From: Sanghuangporus weigelae
Taxonomy: Eukaryota > Basidiomycota > Agaricomycetes > Hymenochaetales > Hymenochaetaceae
DNA: 64,000 nt
NCBI GenBank assembly: GCA_033182465.1
Contig: CP137330.1
Coordinates: forward strand, 682,001 to 746,000
Direction: 5' to 3'
A model generated the notes under the pieces. That model was not told where the DNA came from. It was given only the letters and a program-made list of their open reading frames with translations, and did not search any database. Shown here piece after piece: positions 57,855-64,000 of this stretch (positions are counted from its first letter, which is position 1; the number at the start of each line of letters is the position of its first letter). A program made the translations under genes and the position numbers.

Positions 57855-59060
57855 GATCGAGGGAGGCAAATCAATCCCTTCTACTTCCCCGTCTGTTCTT
57901 GTCTATTCTGCAGCTGCTGTTTGCTTTTCTTTGTCTTTCTCTGCTATCTCAATATCCTGTCAAAATACATCGCGTAAGTGATGATTGTTATGGCACTTGC
58001 TATCTTGCTTTTGCACAAAATAAATTCGCTTTATGGGTGCTATACGACCTATACGAACCAAGTAAAATACTAGATAAGACTTGGGTAAATGACCTGTAAC
58101 ACTCATCAAACGTCGTGAAACGTCGCCCCAGTACTAATTGACGAGACCCTGCGTTTCAGGCCCCATTGACGGGACGAGTATTCGGGACTAGAAGCCAGGG
58201 AATCGTGGAGTAAATGTGAAAGGTCTTCTTTTACGAGAACTATGAGACGAGGCATCGACCAGCTTGAAAATGAAAATGATGATAAGTTTGATATCGTATG
58301 CAAGTTTCTGCCTCGACAATGCAGTTAGGTGGCGGGATGTCCAAAAAGCAATGTGTATTTTGACGGCTCGAAAAAGGGTAATCGATAATGGTAGCAAAAG
58401 AGTTCAAAGAACAAAGAACATAGATGAAAGAGGTCTAAAAATAGGACCCTCACTATCCTTCTGGAGTGCTTCCCTGCTCTCGATGCCGTCCAAGTCGTGT
58501 CCCACAACTAAAAGAATTCGTAACTATCCAATCTGAAAGTGAGGCCTAAGTTATCTTCGTTCACCCGGACCATGCCAATGAGCTCTGGTGTTTGTCATAG
58601 CACAGAATTACCCTGTAATGATATCAGCTGAGACTGCTTCATGGAACAATGCAAAATGGACTAGATCGAATCTACTTGATTTGGGAATTTGAATGCAGCA
58701 CTACGTCTTGACAGTCGTTACTTTGCACTATGCAGCTTTCAGGTGCGCAAAGATAAAACATTCCAGCATTCTATGTGGCGCTTTCAGAGTTCCAGGCGTT
58801 GTGGCACGAAGTTGAAGGTGTCGGCCGGAAACTTTCATTGACTCCTCAGAGACTGAAGATAATTCTGTTAAGGAGCGGCGGTCAATGGTTCTGTATCGAG
58901 TCTCTCGTGCCTAAATTGAAGTCGTAGATCCGTCAGAGCTCAGATTCGCACAAATCAAGCTGATCCGTGACAAATATCTTTGCACAATTACTTGGACTGC
59001 GCATAGGAGACATAACATACGTCACGTATATATCAAAAAATGCAATGTGTATGAGAACAT
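57855..59060. other. Intergenic, 1.2 kb, no gene
   Basis: AT-rich near 57.9-58.1 kb. Short open stretches on both strands (58106-58536) overlap each other and show no motif. Confidence 0.5.
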
Positions 59061-59068
59061 TATATAAA
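59061..59068 (+). promoter_or_regulatory. TATA box of the Pro/Arg-rich gene
   Basis: TATATAAA 78 bases before the ATG at 59146. Confidence 0.65.
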
Positions 59069-59145
59069 GCCGCAACTTACGAGTAAGAATCTATCGGAGC
59101 CCTAGACTCTCTTCGGCGGATCCTCGACACCATCAGCTAGAGATA

Positions 59146-60925
59146 ATGGACCATTATAGAAATGGCGGGTACCCATACCGGGAGCATCGTAAAAGCGATG
59201 AATATAGACCCCGACCTGAACCTGGACCTGGACCTGAGTTCGTGCGCAGTGCGTACAGCGGACGAGAGGTTCCAGTAATCAACGGCGTACCACAATGGGA
59301 TGCACCTCTCGGTCCGCCACTCCCGGAAGTCCGACGCACTGAACGAGAACACAGCTCATCTCATAGCCGCGGACACGAAGTACGTGAATCTTTCTCTAGC
59401 ATGTATTTGCTTCTTACATGACGAACAGCCGAGATTTACTTATGAACACCGAGCTCCTCCGCCTCCACCAATACAGCCGAGATTTATTTATGAACACCGA
59501 GCTCCTCCGCCTCCTCCGCCTCCACCAATACAACCAGTGTATACCAACGCGCCTCCTTCCTTCGTAGAACGGCCGTTTATCAATCCCGGGTTCGGTTCAC
59601 CTCCTCCTGTTCCTCCGCCGCCTGTTTCTGGCGTGCGTCGTACATTTACAATAAGAGATCCATCTCCGCCGCCTGTTTCTAGCGTGCGTCGTACATTTAC
59701 CATAAGAGATCCATCTCCGCCGCCTGTTCCTCGCGTGCGTCGTACATTTACAATAAGAGAACCAACGCCGCCGCCTACTCATTCCCGGCCCCAGTATACG
59801 AGCACAGCTCCATCTTCCGGTCATCGTAGAAGGTCGCCAGAGCGCCATCGCTCTCCGGATCGCTATGAGTATGAAGAAAGGGTCCATGGCGCTTCGCGTA
59901 AAAGCTGGGAAGCGAACATACCCATAAGAGGCTCTGGACATGATTCTCGCCGGGCTGACCCGTGGGACGACCTAGGTGCAATACGCACTCACTCTCCGGA
60001 TCCTATACTTCCGCGCGAACGCCGTGAACGTTCTCCGCCTCGAGAGCGCACAAAATCATCGTCGACTCGGCATCCTCATCGATCTAGAGAACTTTCAGAC
60101 TCCGAGCACGAGTACAAACGCAGCGCTCCGCGAGCCAAACATCAAGGGCATGATCCTCGAGATCGCCCTGGTAGCCCGATCATCGTCGGTCGGGGATCGT
60201 TATTTGAAAAAGACATGGAGGAAAAAGAACGTAACCGCGCAAACGAAGGACCTATAGTGTTTCCCAGGAATGAGAGTAGTGACGATTCAGAGGTTTACCG
60301 CAGAGTTCGAAAGACACAGAAGGCAAAGAGTAGCAGAGACCCGTACCCTGAAGATCGCGGGTCGACTCGATCCAAAACGGCGAGATCCACACCCAAGGAG
60401 ACTCGCATGCCGAAGCCAAAAACTGAACCTAGATCATCGAGGAACGACTCTATTCCTACAGGTAATTCAGGCTCGAGGCGAGCCGATCGTACACGCCACA
60501 CGGGTGCTCAACCGTCGAACGTGAAGGTCGAGTATGGAGAACTTGAATCCATGAGTGACAGCAACAGCAACAGCGGTGACTTGCCTCCTAATTGGACCTC
60601 TAATTCGAGTCCCAAAGAAATAATTGAGAGATGCAAGAAGGAAGCGCGAGAAGCAGTGGATCTCTGCGAAAACAAGAAGAAATACGGGTGGATGAAAACT
60701 GTATGGGAGAAAAAGAGGGACGAGTTCGACACTGTTGATAAGAAAGGCGTCGGCTTCGTGGGAGAAGTCAAGAAAAAGAGAGAGGCTTTCCTGAGAGACT
60801 TTAAACAGAGACTTTTAGGGGAGAGAGTGAAATGGAAAGGTAAAGGCGATGATGGTGAGGTTGCGTATCTTAGCGGATTGATAACGAAGGTACAAGGTTG
60901 GGAGAAGACAGACGTGACTAAGTAA
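59146..60925 (+). CDS. Proline/arginine-rich repeat protein, unknown function
   Basis: Two exons: MDHYRNGGYPYREHRKSDEY to SRGHE (intron 59381-59430), then a long exon from PRFTYEHRAPPPPP to the TAA after KVQGWEKTDVTK. The first part has proline runs (AHRAPPPPPPPPIQP) and three copies of a 17-residue unit VRRTFTIRDPSPPPV. The middle is Arg/Ser/Asp-rich (RERRERSPPRERTKSSSTRH), resembling RS-type nuclear proteins. The C-terminal 120 residues are different: a compact, lysine-rich helical domain (RCKKEAREAVDLCENKKKYG, WMKTVWEKKRDEFDTVDKKG) that may be the conserved functional part. I recognise no family; RS-like content hints at RNA-related work, which is inference. Confidence 0.8.
59618..59770 (+). 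repeat. Three 51-bp tandem coding repeats
   Basis: Units start at 59618, 59669 and 59720 (ccgcctgttt...), each 51 bases, with few differences; a fourth degenerate start follows at 59771. The length is a multiple of three, so unit number can change without breaking the frame. Confidence 0.9.
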
Positions 60926-61206
60926 TTCCAAGTACTTGTCGATACACTAGACGCTAGAATAAATCTCATACAGTGAGGTCAGGAAAAAATTCTCAGACTC
61001 TGTGACAGCCATAGCCTTTTCGGACCCTCTTTCTCCTGAAAGAGTAATTACAGGGCGAGGCTTGCCCGTACTGGGAAAGACGGATAACATCCCGAGCGTG
61101 ACAGCCGAGAGCACCCGTCGCGTCGCTCTCTTCCTTCTCCCTCCCCTCCCCTAACCCACTCCCGTTCTCTTCGTCTTTAAAAATCCTCAGAAAAAGAGAA
61201 ATTAAA

Positions 61207-62068
61207 ATGCTTGCGCACGCTGCTTTCCTCCTTGCTGCTCTTGCTACCTCGGTGTCAGCTCAGCTCACCATCCTCTCACCCGGCGGCCCAGATCTCTGGT
61301 GGGGTGCGTGTTTCTCTTTTCTTGAATCTGTTAAATATGTAAAGCTGTACTGATGGATGGTTTCGTGTACGATCGTTTTTGGACGCTATGCAGTTGCCAA
61401 TTCCGAGAACAACATTGTGTGGACATGCAACACCTCGCCGGTCCAGAACTTCAGTATCCTGTGCGTTTCTTTCTCTTGTTTTCATCTTGTCTCTCCCCCC
61501 ATTCACTGAGAATACGTATCGTGTAATGGCATCTATGCGCAATTCTCGTCTGATTGTTGAATTTTCGGTGTGATATGTAGAGTGGCAAACTCGAACCCGT
61601 CGGTCCTGGTCTCGCCACTGGCTGTCGTAGCCATCCAGCAGAACTTCGACTGCTCCAGGACACTCACTACGCAGCAGGTCAACTTCACAACCGGAACTGG
61701 ATACACACTCATCCTCGCTGACCCGATTAACTCAACCAACGTACGTCGCTTTCCTGCCTGTCTTTTCTTCTTTGCCTTCCATTTTCATTATTCGAACCCT
61801 CTATTATTCAATCACGTGTATCTTACCACTGACCCGCTCATTATCAGGTCTACGCACAGTCGGAGGAGTTCGAAGTAAGGCCGGTAGGCTCGACGTACCC
61901 TGACCCCTCCTCAACACCCACCGGAACCGCCTCTGCCACAGGCTCTGGCACCGCAACTGCATCGGGCAGTGAGGCTACGGCCTCTGATAACGCCGCTGTG
62001 GCCCAAGTCGCCTCTCCGAAGGCCCTCGGTGCGCTGCTCATGGGTGCCCTGGCAATGCTTGCGCTGTA
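61207..62068 (+). CDS. Small GPI-anchored Ser/Thr-rich cell-surface protein
   Basis: Start MLAHAAFLLAALATSVSAQL, a clean signal peptide. The mature part LTILSPGGPDLWWVANSENN and IVWTCNTSPVQNFSILVANS resembles the Kre9/Knh1-type immunoglobulin-like domain (Ser-Thr-rich GPI family) common in agaricomycetes; NFTTGTGYTLILADPINSTN holds glycosylation sites. A Ser/Thr/Ala-rich stalk (TPTGTASATGSGTATASGSE) leads to a hydrophobic tail GALLMGALAMLAL, a GPI-attachment signal with likely site near the Ser/Asn residues before it. Three short introns (61303-61393, about 61461-61580, 61741-61847), each needed to hold the frame. About 170 residues. The CT-rich leader at 61125-61180 suggests strong expression. 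Confidence 0.88.
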
Positions 62069-62688
62069 AAACGAGTCGATCTGTGAGATGTAATCTGAGG
62101 ATGATGAGTGATCGGTGATGGATGATCGGATCGAGAACAAGATCGGGCATGTTCATAACGCTCTCGAAAAGGTTTCAGGCGCCTTTTTCTTTCACGAACC
62201 GTTGGTTTTTATTTGGGACTTTCTTCAATTCTACCCCTTTTGGTTCCCCTCTTGTTTTTGGTGGACTTCTGTTACCGTCCTGTTATCATTCAAGCATTCC
62301 CTCTGCACAGACGGAATTCCCTAGGGACCCTACAAGGGATTGCATTCAGGACCTTTTCTTCGTTCCCCTACCGCTGTTTTGCGTTTCAGCGTTTTCAATT
62401 TCACTTTGAACTTTGTATAACCGAAGTTTAGGTTGCGTTATCGTTCGCGACCGTGCCGCTCTTTTAGTGACATTCATTAATAATACCATTAGCTTTAGCA
62501 TCGCTCTTTGTATATGAACGACGAGATATGAGGAAACGTGTCAAGTTGTTTTCAGTTCAGAACATCTGTTTTCGTTGGGTATTCCGCCCTGATTAACAGT
62601 ATTACGAGTGCCCTTCATCAAACGACACCGTAGTGCTGTTTCGGAGGTATGCCATACCACACTACGATTGCAATTTCGTGCTGTATCT
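62069..62688. other. Convergent 3' intergenic region
   Basis: T-rich 3' flank of the GPI protein gene; no gene seen. Confidence 0.5.
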
Positions 62689-64000
62689 TTACTCCTCTTG
62701 GGTCGGGACCGGAAATCGAATCCGCGTCTTGGAAGGGCACCCCGCAGCTCGGTAAACCGAGTTCGTCCCAGACGGCTGAGGATGCTGCTTTGCGCTACTG
62801 GAGATCGAACGGGTGATCGAACGGGAGTAATGAATGAACGATGAATGGATTTTAGGATAACGTTCGTCAATGCTCATGTTCATACCTATGCAAAGAACGA
62901 TCGAGAAACGAACCTCGAGTAGAGATCTCCGAGCTTTCGGATAAGTGTCGTTGAGAGACGCGGTGTCGAATGGGATGGTAACGTCTTCAGTGATGACTTC
63001 GTCCTCGTCTTCCTCTGGTTTGACCTTGGTGTTAGTATAAAAGGACGAGGAGTCGATGAGCGTTTGTGAGTCCGTCTCGTCACTCGCGAGGTTCGTCTCT
63101 TGTTCGGAATGCGAATGCGAATGATTTGGAGGTGGAGATGGATTCGTCTGGCCGCGGTCGCTGAACTTAGCCTCCTCCGAATGCAAAGCGCGCAGATAGT
63201 CATCCGTTCCTTCCACTTTAGTCGTTTCGGAGCCGTAAGTATGAGCATGGTGCGGTATCTGCTGTTTGTCGTCGGACGACTCTACTCGGTTAGGCTTGGA
63301 CGGAGCGTCATGTCCAAGTCCGTAGCGGAACCGCTTCAGAGACCACTCCGAGACCGGTCTCATCACCTTCGTCTTCATGCCTTTGATATCCTCACTACTC
63401 CTCACCGCTTCTGTACGGCGTTCTGGCGTCATTTTGGTTAACGTCTGACGTTCCGCAGGCCCGTAAGTGTGTTGACTTGTCGGAATAGGGTCGCTCATTT
63501 GTTTGGGGTCCTCCAGCGGCGGAGGTGGCAAATACGTGATGACTCGCTTCTTTCCAGCAGACGTAGGCTCGTGGCTGATTACAGACTTTGCCGCTAGAGA
63601 AGGCAAAGCGATAGGAAGTTTGAATCGTCCTGACTGCTTCATCGATTTCTTACGAGCATCGGAGAGTTGACCTGACGAATCTTGCGTGCGCGCCTTCTTG
63701 CGCTGAGGTAACGTCGACCAGTTTGCATCTTCATCGTCGTCGTCGTACGCACAGCTCGGATGTGCGTCTATTTTACCCAGAGTTGGACTCTGATCATGTT
63801 TGATCGGGCGACGAAAACGTTCCAAGTCGCGTCTGGAAGGAGGAGAAGAGCGGCGTGCAGGTAGAGGGGGTTCATAGCGAGACGCCGGTAATGGTATTGA
63901 GCACTTTGGCCGGTCAGAACCGTAACGAGGTCCTGAGGCAGATAGGATGCAGTCGACTTCCTCCTTCTTGGGATACCATTCTGTGCGAAGAGTACCTCGA
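62689..64000 (-). CDS. Unknown disordered protein, 5' part beyond the window
   Basis: The frame is open from the right edge (RGTLRTEWYPKKEEVDCILS, then RYEPPLPARRSSPPSRRDLE) through HPSCAYDDDDEDANWSTLPQ, a basic stretch (RKKSMKQSGRFKLPIALPSL), KKRVITYLPPPPLEDPKQM, and an acidic end (KVKPEEDEDEVITEDVTIPF). No known domain recognised; composition suggests a nuclear, disordered protein. The 3' end is uncertain: after the LLE at about 62914 a GTTCGT donor begins, and the open frame from there to 62689 looks unlike the rest, so the true stop may lie near 62810-62914. Direction is leftward, convergent with the GPI gene. Confidence 0.65.
   Translation of the reverse strand, partial: RGTLRTEWYPKKEEVDCILSASGPRYGSDRPKCSIPLPASRYEPPLPARRSSPPSRRDLERFRRPIKHDQSPTLGKIDAHPSCAYDDDDEDANWSTLPQRKKARTQDSSGQLSDARKKSMKQSGRFKLPIALPSLAAKSVISHEPTSAGKKRVITYLPPPPLEDPKQMSDPIPTSQHTYGPAERQTLTKMTPERRTEAVRSSEDIKGMKTKVMRPVSEWSLKRFRYGLGHDAPSKPNRVESSDDKQQIPHHAHTYGSETTKVEGTDDYLRALHSEEAKFSDRGQTNPSPPPNHSHSHSEQETNLASDETDSQTLIDSSSFYTNTKVKPEEDEDEVITEDVTIPFDTASLNDTYPKARRSLLEVRFSIVLCIGMNMSIDERYPKIHSSFIHYSRSITRSISSSAKQHPQPSGTNSVYRAAGCPSKTRIRFPVPTQEE

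Noticed and set aside
62690-62770. Minus-strand sequence resembling the 3' half of a tRNA (GGATTCGATTTCC)
   Set aside because: Only four T-stem pairs form and no matching acceptor or D arm is present; the stretch is also part of an open reading frame.

Overview
The window looks like nuclear DNA of a filamentous basidiomycete, most likely an Agaricomycete. Genes are broken by many short introns (about 50-70 bp, GT-AG with a few GC-AG), spaced closely on both strands, and include families typical of this class: a FunK1-type kinase, a basidiomycete tyrosine-kinase-like kinase, a WOPR (Gti1/Pac2) regulator and several BBE-type FAD oxidoreductases. All assignments come from reading translated exons by eye; no database search was run.

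Region 1 (1-15.1 kb) is accessory. Three paralogous secreted FAD-linked oxidoreductases (copy A +, 5' cut by the window edge; copies B and C, tandem on -) surround a cytochrome P450 and a housekeeping serine hydroxymethyltransferase whose two in-frame starts suggest mitochondrial plus cytosolic forms. B and C share promoter sequence and two GC-AG introns. The space between B and C holds a 1.08-kb almost perfect foldback element with TA flanks and a 614-bp hAT-type MITE with an 8-bp target duplication; the latter sits just past the end of copy C, whose last codons are frameshifted.

Region 2 (16.3-27 kb) carries the exocyst subunit SEC5 (-), a zinc-dependent polyol dehydrogenase (+, diverging from SEC5, with a TGACGTCACGTG site between them) and a WOPR-domain transcription regulator (-). 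Upstream of the WOPR gene is an 8.4-kb stretch where I recognise no gene.

Region 3 (35.3-52.3 kb) is mostly housekeeping: a DNAJC11-like J protein diverging from an MDM35/TRIAP1 twin-CX9C protein (both mitochondrial), a CmcJ/NvfI-like protein, a 728-bp Tc1/mariner-type non-autonomous element, a peroxisomal ABCD half-transporter, an F-box protein, a disordered unknown protein, splicing factor SF3A2 (with 4-nt and 8-nt coding exons at its start), and CTP synthase.

Region 4 (53-64 kb) has two tandem lineage-type kinases (TKL-like and FunK1), a proline/arginine-rich protein with 51-bp coding repeats, a small GPI-anchored wall-type protein, and the 3' part of an unknown disordered protein running off the window. 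I saw no rRNA or tRNA gene, CRISPR array, retroelement or virus-derived sequence.
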